Below the pieces are notes generated by a model that was not told where the DNA came from, did no database searches, and worked only from the letters and a program-made list of their open reading frames with translations. Shown here in pieces: positions 20,010 to 31,388 of a stretch of DNA of 64,000 bases (its first letter is position 1; every line of letters begins with the position of its first letter). Position numbers and translations under genes: made by a program. Source of the stretch: Euglena gracilis (lineage: Eukaryota > Euglenida > Euglenophyceae > Euglenales); contig CP154954.1 of NCBI GenBank assembly GCA_039621445.1, positions 20,694,642 through 20,758,641 of the forward strand. The letters run 5' to 3'.

Positions 20010-20615
20010 ACATAATATATAATATATTATCTATAATATTAATATATATAATATATATAATATGTAATATATAATATATTTAATATTTAATATATAATAT
20101 ATTATAACATATACATAATAATACATAATCTATAATATATCATATATCAGAAATCATATACCTACCCCCCCCCCGGGAAACTGTCATGCCCGAGAACTTG
20201 TCAGGGTCCCGCCCGGGAAACTGTCAGGGTCCCCGGTACCGGCCAACCTGTCAGGGTCATTTTTCATTGACTTTTCCCTTGAAATGCCCTACCCGGGAAA
20301 CTGCCAGGGTCCCACCCGGGAAACTGGCAGGTACTGGCCAACCTGTCAGGTGACAGTTTCCCGGGGGGGGGGGTAGGTATGATATACAATATGTCATATA
20401 TAATATATCATATATCAAAAATAATATATAATGTATAATATATCAAATATCATATATAATACATAATATATAATATAATATACAATATATAATACATAAT
20501 ATATCATATATCATAAATCATACATAATATAATATATAAGATATCATATATAATACATCATACATAATATATAATATACAATATACAATATGCAGTATTA
20601 TATTTATATATAACT
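20010..20615. repeat. AT-rich (ATATA/TAATA) satellite, split by an element
   Basis: Irregular ATAT/ATAATAT repeat on both sides of the element at 20163-20377. Confidence 0.9.
20163..20377. mobile_element. 215-bp inverted-repeat element in the AT satellite
   Basis: Starts CTACCCCCCCCCGGGAAACT and ends with its inverse. The interior is a series of GGGAAACTGTCAGGGTC and CCAACCTGTCAGG units. The same AT satellite lies on both sides. Confidence 0.75.
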
Positions 20616-20689
20616 CGGAGAAATGTGTTTTTTTTTTCAACAACAAAACACGTGAAAGTCACTCAAAAAATTAATAGTCGACAGGTTCT

Positions 20690-20960
20690 TAATCCAGTCA
20701 TTCCACGGTGCCGGCGCCACCTGCCGCGGCCGTCTCAGCCGAGACGGCCGCGAGCGTCTCGTTTGCCGCGGCAAGGGCCTGGCCCCGCTGGTGAGGCGCC
20801 TCCAGGACCAGCCAGGCGCTGCCGGCATGGCGGGGCCGGCCCAACCCGCCCCGGTCGCCCCGCGGAAGCGGCATCGGGAGTCCCCGACGTTCGCCCAGAG
20901 CGCCTTTGGCTGCCTGTGCCGCCGGAGGAGAGGGCTGTGGTTGCGGGGTTTCCTGGTGCA
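20690..20960. other. GC-rich island, possible exon of unclear strand
   Basis: About 270 bases of very GC-rich sequence are open in several frames on both strands. The + strand has a Leu/Arg-rich frame (GLAPLVRRLQDQPG). The - strand has an Ala-rich helical frame (ALAAANETLAAVSAET). A palindrome CCGTCTC...GAGACGG sits at 20728. It looks exon-like compared with its AT-rich flanks, but I cannot choose the strand. Confidence 0.25.
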
Positions 20961-21028
20961 TAGTTTATTATTGCAGTATTGCACTCCCCGGACCACCCGC
21001 ACCCCCTGAGGTGGAAAGTGGCCATTTT

Positions 21029-22342
21029 CTTTGGCGGCGCATCTCGCACTTGAGCTTTTTTTCGTCGATGTGCGCATTTTCGCAAACCGACCAAAAACCG
21101 ATTTGAGCACCAGCGCTACAAGGGTGAGAGCGCGAAGGAGCGGGACTGGATAAATATGAGCGGATTCTCATCCTTGACCCCAGCTCTCCCGGGAATTGCG
21201 TGTTTTTTTTGTTGTTTTTTCGTGTTCGGAGTGACACGAAAACCCCCAGAGTAAAAAAAAAAACACCAACAAAAACACCAAAAAGCCCATTACCGCCTCC
21301 CCCCATTTCCTGTGCGAAAACTGCCAGCGCCAGGTGATGCTCTGGAGGTGAGGTGGCAGGTCCACCCCTTTGCTTGCTTTCTGAAGTTATGTTGCACGTG
21401 TGAAGGTTTTTGAAGTTGGTCACGAAAGGAGTGGAAGTGCACATGCCACATATGCAATGGACTGTTCGAGATTTGCATTATGTGACCCCGGGTCACTGGG
21501 ATTTTCAAGTCAGCAGACAAATACATTTTCAGCCAATGTGTTGTGCCTCATTTTCGGACCAAAATACTAGGGTGAAGGGCATTTCTAAACTCAGTTTTTC
21601 AGGATAAAACCTGAAATTGCTGCTTATTTTGATTTTTTCAGGGGCTAAAAATGTTTTTTCACAGCTTCAATTGCCGATGCCCAAATTTGGGCTCGCAGGC
21701 TGGTCATTCTGTTGTGTTTAAATTCTACAGAATATCTCGCATTTAAGGATTTCCAAACTGCAGTAGTGCCACACCCTCTAAATGGCACGTGTGTTAAGTT
21801 TCACACGAGGTTAGTGTGCTCAGATGTGCAAACCGACCCAAAAAGTCTGTTTTCGCATTTGCACAAACCAACCGCTTGGACAATATTACAAGCACATCAA
21901 TTGCAGTTGGCGCACATAGCCCTTTTCACAGTTACGCTAACGGTTGTTTTTATGCATTTGCGCACACCGTATATTTGCACATTTGCCCGTACCGACAACC
22001 AATTTCTCACACAGCTTTCAGGGTATTGCTTCAGGATAGTGCACACCCCACCAAATCGTTCAGTCAATATCCTGAGTTAATAACACGGCCATTGTTGGGT
22101 TCTAAACACACCTGCTGGGTGTTATGTAAATCATATGCGCAGTGACACCAGCTCTTAGGCAACCTATTTGCCAAAGTCTTTGTTTTCATCTCCGCGTCCG
22201 GGGGCACCCCACCACATCCTGCTCAGACTTCGGGGGTTTTGGGGTCATGTCTTGTCACTTTTGTAAAAAAAAAAAATGTCAATGTGCGCATTTGTGCACA
22301 TCGACAAAGAAAAAAGCTTAAGTGCGAGATGCACTGCCTGAG
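21029..22342. mobile_element. 1.3-kb GGCGGC-family element with 5-bp target duplication
   Basis: Starts CTTTGGCGGCGCATCTCGCA and ends TGCGAGATGCACTGCCTGAG, inverted termini that extend through a CACTTRAGCTTTTTT block and a GTCGATGTGC motif. Both flanks are ATTTT (21024-21028, 22343-22347). Inside are scattered TGCGCATTTGCGCA-like palindromes. No transposase frame is recognisable. Related to the larger element at 28027. Confidence 0.78.
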
Positions 22343-22685
22343 ATTTTTTGATATTTTTTGTTGAGGATTTCCTCAAAAATTTTGGCTAAAAAAAAATGTA
22401 TTCAAGCACAGTTTGAGCTTTTTCCAACAAGGTCCAGCCTGGCAGTTCAAACCCCCACCCCTAAAGTGGGGGGGTTCCTGCCAGCCCCTTTTTTTCCAGT
22501 CTGCCGGCTGCACCCACTCCCTGGCGGTCCATTAGAAATTCCCTGCTGGTGTCGGCCGCAAGATTGCCGAGCACAGCCTGAAATACTTTTCAAATGGTGA
22601 TACTCCACAAAGGGATGGAGGGAAAATGGCAAAATTTCTGGCTTATTTCCAAATGTACTGCATATTTAACCCCTTTTTTGAAGCT
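22343..22685. other. intron; no supported exon
   Basis: Includes a fragment (22430-22560) of the repeat seen at 2.76 kb and 36.97 kb. Confidence 0.45.
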
Positions 22686-23041
22686 TACCCCCCCCCTTGT
22701 CTAAGCACCACCCTTGTCCAAGCACCCCCCCCCCCGGTTCTTACCCATCTTTTTAAAGGTCATCGTCACGGGGAGGTTTATTTTTTGTGCTTTTTTAAGG
22801 GAAATTTCTCAAAAATTTCGAGATTTCTGCAACTTCTGAGACCTGATTTGGTGAGGTATTGTTGATTTCTTCTTCCAAATGTGTGTGAGTTCAACAGTGG
22901 ACCTCCAAAATAAGGGGAATTTTTCCTCTTCGACGCAAAGCGCCGTATTTTTTTGCAGTCAATTTTTTCCCCCTTGTCCAAGCACCACCCCCCTGGTTCT
23001 TACCCATATTTTCCGGTGCTTAGACAAGGGGGGGGGAGGTA
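22686..23041. mobile_element. inverted-repeat element CTTGTCTAAGCACC, copy 1
   Basis: Ends are TACCCCCCCCCTTGTCTAAG and CTTAGACAAGGGGGGGGAGG plus TA. The interior is about 85-90 percent identical by eye to 34776-35174. TA at both ends may be the target. Confidence 0.78.
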
Positions 23042-23930
23042 TTTTGCCCAGTTGGAAAGTTGCAAAGCACACGTCTGTCTTATTGTCCTCGAAGGTGCTC
23101 AGTTCCCATGTCTGCGGTGGGGACTAACTTCGTCGACCTCATCCATACTGTGAATTACAGCCAAGACGACATCTTCTTAAAGCTGTGGAACAGATGTGTG
23201 TTCCATTCAACAGATTGTCCACAGAAATTTTGGTTGGTTTTATGTCGTGTTTACGGTGGATGCTTTCCGATGGGCTGGGACGTAGAAAAAGCAGTTTTTC
23301 TTTGATGAAAATCATTTGGGTGGTAGCTGCACCTCAACTTTCGCCTCCGCCTTGGGAGGTGCCATTTGTCACCCAAGAAATTATGAAATTTATGTGCGAG
23401 ATTCCCCCAATTTTGACCAATCCCTCCCTCGTGTGCGTACCACAGTGTAGTTAACCAAGTTTGTACGTATGATTCTCTCGTGTTGCTTGCTGGAGCATCC
23501 AAAGTTGTTACAGTTTGAATGGTGCTCTCCAGTAAAAGGAGGTTTCCGTTTTCGATATGGAGCACTGTATCAGCCAGCCAGCACTGTGACAGCGTTGTAA
23601 CAATTATGCTACACAACTACACAAGGGGGCTGTTAAAAATGGGGTTCATGTGTCCTCTTTCATATCTCTGCCTTCAGGGGCAGGTTCTAACTTTGGTGTG
23701 CAAACCTTTGGCACCCCTTTCTGATAGTCATCCACCTTCTTCTTTGAGAGAGATCACCCCTGCCATTCCACATAGGCAACAAATGGGAACCGACCCCACG
23801 GGAGGAGTTGGCCGTAGGGCTGGGGTGCATCCTCCTTTCCTGCCCGACCCCCGAGACTACACAGCCCTGGTTCCGGAATACGGCGAGCTGAGGGGTCTCG
23901 GCCCCCCAGACACTGATGGCTTCGCAAAAG

Positions 23931-23932
<2 letters not shown>
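23042..23932. other. intron; weak exon candidates only
   Basis: Open frames at 23060-23305 and 23750-23930 exist. The second is GC-rich, reading DPRDYTALVPEYGELRGLG just before the A-tract, and could be an exon. No motif or good donor supports either. Confidence 0.3.
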
Positions 23933-24244
<312 letters not shown>

Positions 24245-24689
24245 GGGAAACACTCCTCAATGGAGCAGCTCACCCCACGCAAAGCACCTTCATCATTCCT
24301 CCTTTCAGGGCTTTCGCTGTCCACCCTCCCCCTTTGGGTCTCTCCTCCCAGGACACTGTGAGCTGCAGTCCACCCCCCCCCTCGCCACCCGCTGAAACAA
24401 AGACAAATCGAGACATTTTTTTCGAAACAAGGAGGCAAATGGTCAAAGAATGGTGGCCTTGAGGTTTTTTTGATTTATTAGAAAACAGATTTTTCTTTTT
24501 TTTTTTACTGCAAAACTGCATCCCATCTGGATTTAACCTTTTTTTGGTTATTTTGTCCAGTTTTTGGGGGGGTATTTTGGGGGTTCCAGCCCAGCCACAT
24601 TACCCTTTCCAGCTGGTTCGACACCCCCCATGGCTTTTAAGGAATGGTCCTGCGCTCTGTTCGGGACGTTCGCCCGCTCTGTGTGGCAG
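24245..24689. other. intron before the ART exons
   Basis: No exon seen. T-rich around 24470-24545, then rising GC towards the acceptor GTGTGGCAG at 24689. Confidence 0.45.
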
Positions 24690-24802
24690 CCAAAGAGGAC
24701 CCCAACCAGATCACGAAGGCGCTGTTGTGGCTGTACAGCCTGGAGTCATGGCTGTACCATGAATGCAACAGAGCCTGCCGGGAGGAGCATGGGCTGACTT
24801 AC
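24690..24802 (+). CDS. ADP-ribosyltransferase (ART) domain, exon 1
   Basis: The frame reads KEDPNQITKALLWLYSLES, then WLYHECNRACREEHG, and ends at TAC|GTGGGC in phase 0. The pattern L-x-x-Y-[ST]-x-E-[ST]-x-[LI]-Y-x-x-x-N-x-A-[CL]-R is the N-terminal helical part of eukaryotic and bacterial ART folds, which transfer ADP-ribose from NAD to a protein or other acceptor. The catalytic R, S-T-S and E-x-E parts follow at 26.8, 31.3 and 33.2 kb in the right order. No signal peptide is visible, as the true N-terminus is upstream. Confidence 0.62.
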
Positions 24803-25292
24803 GTGGGCTCGGGGGAAAATCTAGTCCCTGTTGCAAGATGTCTTGTCAAAATTTGCGTAATCAGCAGTGTCTGTGGCACAAACACATGCATGTATCAGGG
24901 AGTTTTAAGGTTGGGCCCCAAGGGGAAGGAGGGGCCCTTCTCCTGCCGGACCGCTGCTTTTCTGGGGAAGGTGCTCCTCCGTAACCTCTTATAAATCCTG
25001 ATTTTTTCCATTGTTGTTGTTTGTGCAAACCAGGAGGGGGGAGGGGTACCCCCTGGGTGCGTAGGATCCCCCCCGTCTTGGAAAAAAAAAGAACACTGGC
25101 ATGTTTAGATGTACCTTGCGCCAGCCTCCCTGTCCTATCACCCCCAGTCAGACGCGATCTCTTTGCACACAGTTGTTTCAATAATTTCTGAGAAATATTG
25201 TGTATTGCATCTCTTTTTTGTGCATTTGCATGTCTCAGAGAAGTATTTTTTTTGTTTTTTGTTTTTGTATGTATGTATGTGCGTACGTACGT

Positions 25293-25800
25293 ACCCGCGC
25301 CCCCCCGGGCAATTGACGCCCCCGGGCAATTGACGCCCCCGGGCAATTGACGCCCCCGGGCAATTGATGCCCCCGGGCAATTGTCACCCCTGGCTGTGCC
25401 GGCCAATTTGTCACCCCGGGAAATTGTCACCCCCTTCCGTGCTGCCCAATTTGTCACCCCCGCATTTGCAGTATTGCATTGTGAACTTTCTTTTCGCCGA
25501 CAACTCGATTGATTGTCTAAATCGCTACAACGTGCTGAGAATTTTCGCACACCAAACACTCTGTACAATATCACGACCATAGCTGCATTTTTCCTGTGTT
25601 CATTTGTGTTTCCGATGGTGTTCTTGGTCATTTGGATTAAATGTGATTACATGGGTGGGCAATTGACGCCCCCGGGCAATTGACGCCCCCGGGCAATTGT
25701 CACCCCCCTCTGTGCTGGCCAAATTGTCACCACGGGAAATTGTCACCCCCCTCCGTGCTGCCCAATTTGTCACGCGACAATTGCCCAGGGGGGGGCGGGT
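25293..25800. mobile_element. 508-bp inverted-repeat element between TATG repeats
   Basis: Starts ACCCGCGCCCCCCCGGGCAA and ends TTGCCCAGGGGGGGGCGGGT. Near both ends are tandem units of GCCCCCGGGCAATTGAC and AATTGTCACCCC. TATG-type repeat lies left (25268-25290) and right (25801 on). Central 200 bases are unique. Confidence 0.72.
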
Positions 25801-26105
25801 ATGTATGTCTGTCTGTATGTATGTATGTATGTATGTATGTATGTATGCATGTATGTATGTATGTATGTATGTATGTATGTATGTATGTATGTATGTATGT
25901 ATGCATGCATGCATGCATGCATGCATGTATGTATGTATGTATGTATGTATGTATGTATGTATGCATGTATGTATGTATGTATGTATGTATGTATGTATGT
26001 ATGTATGTATGTATGTATGTATGTATGTATGTATGTATGTATGTATGTATGTATGTATGTATGTGTGTGTGTGTATGTATGCATGTATGTATGTGTTGTA
26101 TGTAT
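25801..26105. repeat. (TATG)n microsatellite
   Basis: About 70 TATG units with CATG variants. Gives Met-Tyr-Val-Cys open frames that are not genes. Confidence 0.97.
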
Positions 26106-26150
26106 GTGTGCATGCATCAATGCCTGCTTGCACTTTCTGAAAGCAGGTAG

Positions 26151-26272
26151 GTGCGTTTTGGGTTAGTTTGTAAAGGAGTCAATGCCCCCGACAACAAAGA
26201 CGACCTGTCTTATTTCATGCCCTTCATCAAGGCTCTATTGGTGGGGACCACGGATGCTCTCCCAGATTATTT
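26151..26272 (+). CDS. ADP-ribosyltransferase (ART) domain, exon 2
   Basis: In phase with exon 1 the frame reads NKDDLSYFMPFIKALLVGTT, then DALPDYL, and ends TT|GTATTC. L-x-x-[FY]-x-x-[FL]-I-x-x-L-x-x-x-x-x-x-L-P is the helix that precedes the catalytic Arg strand in ARTs. The acceptor is uncertain: AG at 26150 fits the phase, but two more AG sites follow within 40 bases. The start is directly after the TATG microsatellite. Confidence 0.55.
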
Positions 26273-26776
26273 GTATTCTGATTCGCTCTCCCCAGTTGTC
26301 CCCTCGATCAAGTTTCCATTTGTGGTCACTAGTCAGTAAGTAGGGGGTGCGCCAGTGATTTGCAGTCATATCTAGTTTGGAGAAATTTTTCATTCGGTGG
26401 GTATCAGTGGGGATAGTTATTGGACACAATTATGTTTTATTATTTGCCTGTAAATATACAAAAAAATTTTATCACCTTACCATTTCAGCTTTTTTTCAGT
26501 TCATCAATGTTGATACAGAAGGGCAGGGGAGTTGAAAGGCTTCTTTTTCAGAATCACTGAATATTTTTTGTGGATTTCCGACAGTATATAATTTATTTTC
26601 CTTAAAAAATTACGAATGCGACCCAATGGGTTTCTCGAAGTGACCATTTTCGAAATATGCCCTCGGATTATCTGTGCCATAAATGCCACGATGTACCATC
26701 TTGGGCTCTGCTGGTGTCTATTTATTTCCGCAGATGCCTACCATATAAATTTTACAACAGAGAACTCTTCTCGCAG

Positions 26777-26810
26777 GCTTGTTTCTATTTGGAGGGGGAA
26801 GGCATATACC
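26777..26810 (+). CDS. ADP-ribosyltransferase (ART) domain, exon 3 with catalytic Arg
   Basis: After CTTCTCGCAG a short piece reads LVSIWRGKAYT, in the phase left by exon 2. W-R-G takes the place of the V-Y-R-G strand whose Arg is the first catalytic residue of R-S-E type ARTs. The donor ACC|GTGTTT in phase 0 fits exon 4; a later donor at 26822 is possible. The exon is tiny and was found by expectation, so confidence is moderate. Confidence 0.42.
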
Positions 26811-27297
26811 GTGTTTGGGATGTTCATGGTCAAGCGGACTGTGATGCCGCAGTTGAATGTCAATATTCCAACGACTTTGTCTGTAGTCCCATTGTCGAGG
26901 AATTGAATGATGTCCAAATGGTTGAGAATTCTTCCCAGTCACTTGTGCATTTGAACCTCCGGAATGAAGCGGGTTTTAAGTTTTGTATACCCTATGAGCT
27001 GGTGATGAAAAAAATTTTGTGTCATCACGACCAAAGTCGCCCTGGTGTGCGCAAACTTCTTGGACGGGCGGAGAGGTCAAACCCAAGAAGCAGTTGATTG
27101 ATCTAGCACACCACCAGCTCCAAGATCAAGTCGGCCTCTTGGTGTCGGTGACCAAGAGGCAAACCGACGCGCAAATTGTTCGGCGTATTGGCTACCACAA
27201 AATGTGGCACCACACTCGTCAGGGTTACCAGCATAACGTCTCCTTAAACCCCATCTCCTCCACCATTCCCATTTTTCCCTCGTATCCCCTGGCGAAG
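26811..27297. other. ART intron, no clear exon
   Basis: Open frames of about 100-146 codons overlap here in different phases without recognisable motifs. Confidence 0.35.
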
Positions 27298-27443
27298 CCC
27301 AGTTGTGCGACCTGCTGCTGAGCCACCTCCTGATACCCGGGAATCCCTCCATCACATTGTACCGCCGCACGACCCTACAGGACAGCCAGCTGAAATTGTA
27401 TGTGGCCAAGGCCAGGGGTGCCCCAGAGGCTGTTTGCCAGCTT
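27298..27443 (+). CDS. exon resembling the RasGAP arginine-finger segment (tentative)
   Basis: After GGCGAAG the frame reads LLLSHLLIPGNPSITLYRRT, then TLQDSQLKLYVAKARGAPEA, with a possible donor CTT|GTGGTT and a stop at 27453. T-L-[FY]-R-x-x-T-L followed by an amphipathic helix resembles the arginine-finger loop of Ras GTPase-activating domains. The later F-L-R motif of the family is not seen anywhere, and the exon lies inside the ART gene. It may instead be an ART-gene insert or a chance match. Confidence 0.3.
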
Positions 27444-28026
27444 GTGGTTCCGTAGATTGCAAGCCAATGCTCCTTCAGCGCTGAAGGAAGAATGTAACCT
27501 GATAATCCACGCCGCCGGGAATAGGGGAAGAAGGCCTGGTGGGGGTGGTCAACCTCCACACCACCCATCGAATTTCGGTGTATTTTTACGAGGGATTTTC
27601 GGGGGTCACGTGCATTCAGCGTTGTCCAATGGGTCATATTGAAACAGTGTGATTTCGGTGTTTCAATAACTGACTTTTTGCAGTAATTGCATCTGATGGA
27701 CGAAATGGATGAAATTAAGGGACGATGCATCTCATCGTCCCTTAATTTCAGCCAATAACAACCGAACAACTACCAGCCCCCCTGGTCAGAGACAAACATT
27801 AGCGGCTTACCCCCCCCCCCCGGTAGGAGATGAACCTTAGGTGGTCGTTGGGCGTGGGGGGGATATGCGCTTGCTGGAAGAAGGATGTTGGCTGACCCCA
27901 CCCCTCTGGGAAGTTGAGTCAAATGGGTTGTCCGGGGCTGAAGCGCCTTGTGACTGGTTTTTTTTTGGGAAGGGTATTCGCCCGTGTCGAATTTTTGTGC
28001 TCTTGAGTGTGGCCCTCCCCCAATCT
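27444..28026. other. intron; no supported exon
   Basis: A short palindrome (GATGAAATTAAGGGACGATG and inverse) lies at 27708-27750. No coding signal. Confidence 0.45.
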
Positions 28027-28694
28027 CTTAGGCGGCCTAATTCGCACTTAAGCTTTTTTCGTTTGATTTGCGCATTTGCGCAAATTTACGATTTTTTTGA
28101 TTGTGCTCTGTTTTGGCCGTGAAGGTCAGGGGGGTTTGAAAATACGTTGACAAGAGAGTGCAAAAAATGAGGAAAATTCTGATTTTGGCTGTGAGACCCC
28201 CGGGACTTTGGCAAAAAACAGTGATTTTAGGGGGTGTCGGGAAGGACTTTGTGGGCCCAAACCCCCGGGACCCTGCCGGCCCACCCTGAAAAAAACGCAA
28301 AAAAGCACCTTAGGAACGGGACCTTTACTGCCCCTGTTGCTTTTTGTGACTGTGTCCCCGGGTGTGCCCGAGCTGCCGGCGGTGTGCGTCCCGGGTGTTT
28401 GCCGGACTGCGTTGCTGGCGGCGCCTTGGTGTGGTGTTTTGGAGCTGTTTGTTAAAGTGCGGGGAGGAGGGTCCGGGGGGTGTGGGTGTGGTGTGACCGA
28501 GCCGGCGGGAAGGACGCAGGGGAAGGAAGGTAAGTACGGGGTGTTGGGGAAGGGAAGCGCAGAGGGGGAAGAAAGGGAATGAAGGGAATGAAGGGGACGG
28601 GTGTCTCTCACCCGGCTTATACCCGGGACCACACAACCAGTGATGTGGCAAAGAACCTGGCAGAAGAAACCCAACACTGGAAGCACAAAATTGT

Positions 28695-29195
28695 GTTTGA
28701 TGCGCGCAATTGCGCGCACCAAACGTTTATGTTGATGCGCGCAATTGCGCGCATCAAACATAAACGTTTGGTGCGCGCAATTGCGCGCATCAAACACAAA
28801 CGTGTTTGATGCACGCAATTGCGCAAATAAACCACTTCCGCTTTCGGCGTTTGACGGCTATGTTTTCGTCACACCGTTCTTCTTTGCGTTTGATGCGCGC
28901 AATTGCGCGCATCAAACATGTTTATGTTTGATGGGCGCATTTGCGCAATTGCGCGCATCAAACGCAAACGTTTGATGCGCGCAATTGCGCGCATCAAACG
29001 CAAAGAAGAACGGTGTGACGGAAACATAGCCGTCAAACGCCGAAAGCGGAAGTGGTTTATTTGCGCAATTGCGTGCATCAAACACAAACGTTTGATGCGC
29101 GCAATTGCGCGCATCAAACGTTTGTGTTTGATGCACGCAATTGCGCACATCAAACGCAAACGTTTGATGCGCGCAATTGCGCAAATAAACCACCA
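28695..29195. repeat. array of GATGCGCGCAATTGCGCGCATC palindromes, left
   Basis: At least nine palindromic units of TTTGATGCGCGCAATTGCGC type alternate in orientation-neutral form. The whole array is itself inverted: a CCGCTTTCGGCGTTTGACGG block at 28846 returns reversed near 29030, centred near 28940. Confidence 0.9.
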
Positions 29196-30159
29196 ATGGA
29201 GGAGTAATAAGTGACTTCATTTGGGCCTTCTACAGCTACCCTTAGTGGCTTCTGAGTGGGTTCAACCCAAATGGCTACACCGTCCCCTCCGGGATATGGT
29301 GCTGCGGTGCTGTTTTTGGACCACTGACAGGTCCCACAAAAGATGGAGACATAGGATCTGTTGAAGGTGGGTTCACAGTCACCCAGTAACGATGCACCTC
29401 CACCGGTACCAATTTTTGGGTCCCAAGGGCCCTGCGGCTGGCTGGCAGCCTCGGCTCCGCTGCTGCAGCCCCATCAGCTGCTGATGCTTCAGCACCCACC
29501 AGACTGGCATTCACCTCCCCAGTGCAACGACACCCACCACAGCGGCCACCTTATTCCCCGCAACCGGGGCATAAGGCTGGGGGGACGACGTGGTGCCAGT
29601 GCATGGCAACCAGCAGCTGGAGACAGGCAGCCCTCAAACACCCGTTACTTGGGTACAAGGAAAGGTTGAACCTTTCCCACTGGATTACGTGCATCAAAGC
29701 GGTGGGACCCACTCCCCCCAAATTATGTGCAAAAACCGGTGTTTTTTACGTTTTTCAAGGGAAAAATGGCAAAGAAAACTGTAAAAGGGACTACGGCCCG
29801 ACACATCCCGGGTGTTTCAGGTGCCAAGTTTTGTCTTCTTGTAACGCAGTCTTGTTGCACAAAAGATGCCCAACAGTCACAGGTCGTTTGCATGTCATCA
29901 ATCCATTACGTTTAACTGCCAAACTGATGACGCCAAAACAACAGGCCGTTCGGGCCGGGTAACAGCAGTGCAAATGTACACACGTAAGACAGGCAAATTT
30001 TGGCCAGTCACATGCCGTGCTTTAGTGAACACTCCACACTGCCTCTCACCACAAGTTTCATCGCCACGTTAAACGGGTGGGGTGCAAACCATTGGTTGTC
30101 GTGAGGAATTGCGTTCGTCAGCTGTCACGGAGGAGGAGATGGAATTGCACAACTGATGT

Positions 30160-30605
30160 GTTTTGATGCGCGCATTTGCGCAAATAAACACAACTTTGTT
30201 TGTGTGCTCTAAGGGCCCTACAAACTCATCATTTTCATGCACTTTATTAAATGTTTATTTGCGCATTTGCGCAAATGCGCGCATGAACATGTTTATGTTT
30301 TATTTGCGCAATTGCGCGCACCAACACGCCCATCACGTTTTCAAACCTTCTAGGTCATGGTCCTCATTGGTGTCTTTTAACAAGGAAAGTCAACGTGCAT
30401 GTTTGATGCGCACATTTGCGCGCATCCATAAACATTTTGATGCGCGCATTTGCGCAAATGCGCGCATCAACAATTATGTTGATGCGCGCATTTGCGCCCA
30501 CCAACAGGTCATTTTATCATCATCGGTTCACGTTTTATTTGCGCAAATGCGCCCACCAAATGCAATTGTTTTTATTTGCGCAATTGCGCCCATAAACACA
30601 CGTCA
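30160..30605. repeat. array of GCGCATTTGCGC-type palindromes, right
   Basis: About eight looser units (TTTGATGCGCGCATTTGCGC, TTTATTTGCGCAAATGCGC) separated by 20-60 unique bases. Confidence 0.85.
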
Positions 30606-31003
30606 GTTGCGTGATGGCTGCCTCATGTAGTCTGTGTGTCTGTGGTGGTGTGATCTAATGTAACTCAGTGAGTTCTTACCGGTGGCGGCAGTATCCAAGC
30701 CAGTTCAGACAGCACGTGAGCACGGTTTCCCAGTGTCGTAACAGGGGGTGTGTGCCTCTCTCCCGTTTGATGTACAACAGCACCAGTCTCACCATCAGCC
30801 CTCTTCGTGTCACTCGGTAAGCAGCATGCATGCCAAACTACTGGGGGTTAATCCCCTCCAATACAGGGGTGTAACGGTTCTTAAATCGTGTTCTGGCTGT
30901 CAGGGTACAGGGTCCCAGGGGTTGCAAAAAAATCGTAAATTTGCGCAATTGCGCGCATCAAAAGGAAAAAAGCTTAAGTGCGAATTCGGCCGCCTAAGAA
31001 TCT

Positions 31004-31329
31004 GTGGGGGGTTTTATCAACCGCTCTGTGGCACAAAAACTTCGAGTGTTTTTTGTTTTGAGTCGCTGGTGAATTGGACAACCGTTTGACCCATGTGCCT
31101 GATTTGCAGCAAATTTTTTTCCCACGACTTTTCTAACAGGTTGGCAATACGGCTGAGCGTTTTGTCCCCGGCACGGCAGTTTGCCGAAGAACAGGATATT
31201 GGGCACCGATTCCACCCACTGCAACGGTGACGTGTGGGGTTTGCGTCGAACCGGTTGGGGAGGAGGGGCATTTTTTTGTCTGCTGGCTTCGCGTCATGGG
31301 TCGTCTCCTGGCCCCCCCTGCCACCAAAG
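31004..31329 (+). other. intron before ART exon 4
   Basis: No separate exon is needed, but the frame of exon 4 is open back to 31234, so its true start could be earlier than the AG at 31329. Confidence 0.4.
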
Positions 31330-31388
31330 CACTTCATCTGGTCGGGCTTCACATCCACCAGCCTCGAGAACAGCAGCGTTGCCTTCAG
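31330..31388 (+). CDS. ADP-ribosyltransferase (ART) domain, exon 4 with S-T-S motif
   Basis: The frame reads HFIWSGFTSTSLENSSVAF. W-x-G-F-T-S-T-S-L-x-x-x-V-A-x-x-F is the hallmark NAD-binding strand of ARTs of the R-S-E group, and this is the best single piece of evidence for the domain. The exon probably ends TTCAG|GCAGGG, a GC donor in phase 2, which fits the start of exon 5. A GT two codons earlier (AGC|GTTGCC) would break the V-A-F motif. Confidence 0.72.

Larger units (their letters stand above)
24803..26150 (+). other. ART intron 1 with microsatellite and element
   Basis: Holds the element at 25293-25800 and a long TATG microsatellite. A GC-rich stretch at 24890-24990 has no motif. Confidence 0.5.
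28027..30998. mobile_element. 3-kb GGCGGC-family element with palindrome arrays
   Basis: The left end CTTAGGCGGCCTAATTCGCA and right end TGCGAATTCGGCCGCCTAAG are inverted. Similarity continues for about 70 bases (CTTAAGCTTTTTTC, then TTTGCGCA and AAATTTACGATTTTT). Flanks are AATCT on both sides (28022-28026, 30999-31003). Inside are two arrays of palindromes built on GCGCAATTGCGC. No transposase is recognised; frames in the centre (29275-29660) lack motifs. It sits in an intron of the ART gene. Confidence 0.82.

Noticed and set aside
25600-26166. Several 110-180 codon open frames on both strands
   Set aside because: Products of the TATG microsatellite (Met-Tyr-Val-Cys and Ile-His-Thr-Tyr repeats).
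27077-27769. 230-codon open frame on the minus strand
   Set aside because: No motif, antisense to a better + strand exon, and runs across a palindrome at 27708-27750; looks like chance.
28126-28818. Transposase gene inside the 3-kb element
   Set aside because: The 230-codon frame includes Ala-Arg-Ile-Lys repeats from the palindromes and no catalytic D-D-E pattern that I could recognise.
28690-30605. CRISPR-like regularly spaced palindromic repeats
   Set aside because: Units are variable palindromes without constant spacers, in a eukaryotic intron, bounded by transposon-type termini; no cas genes.
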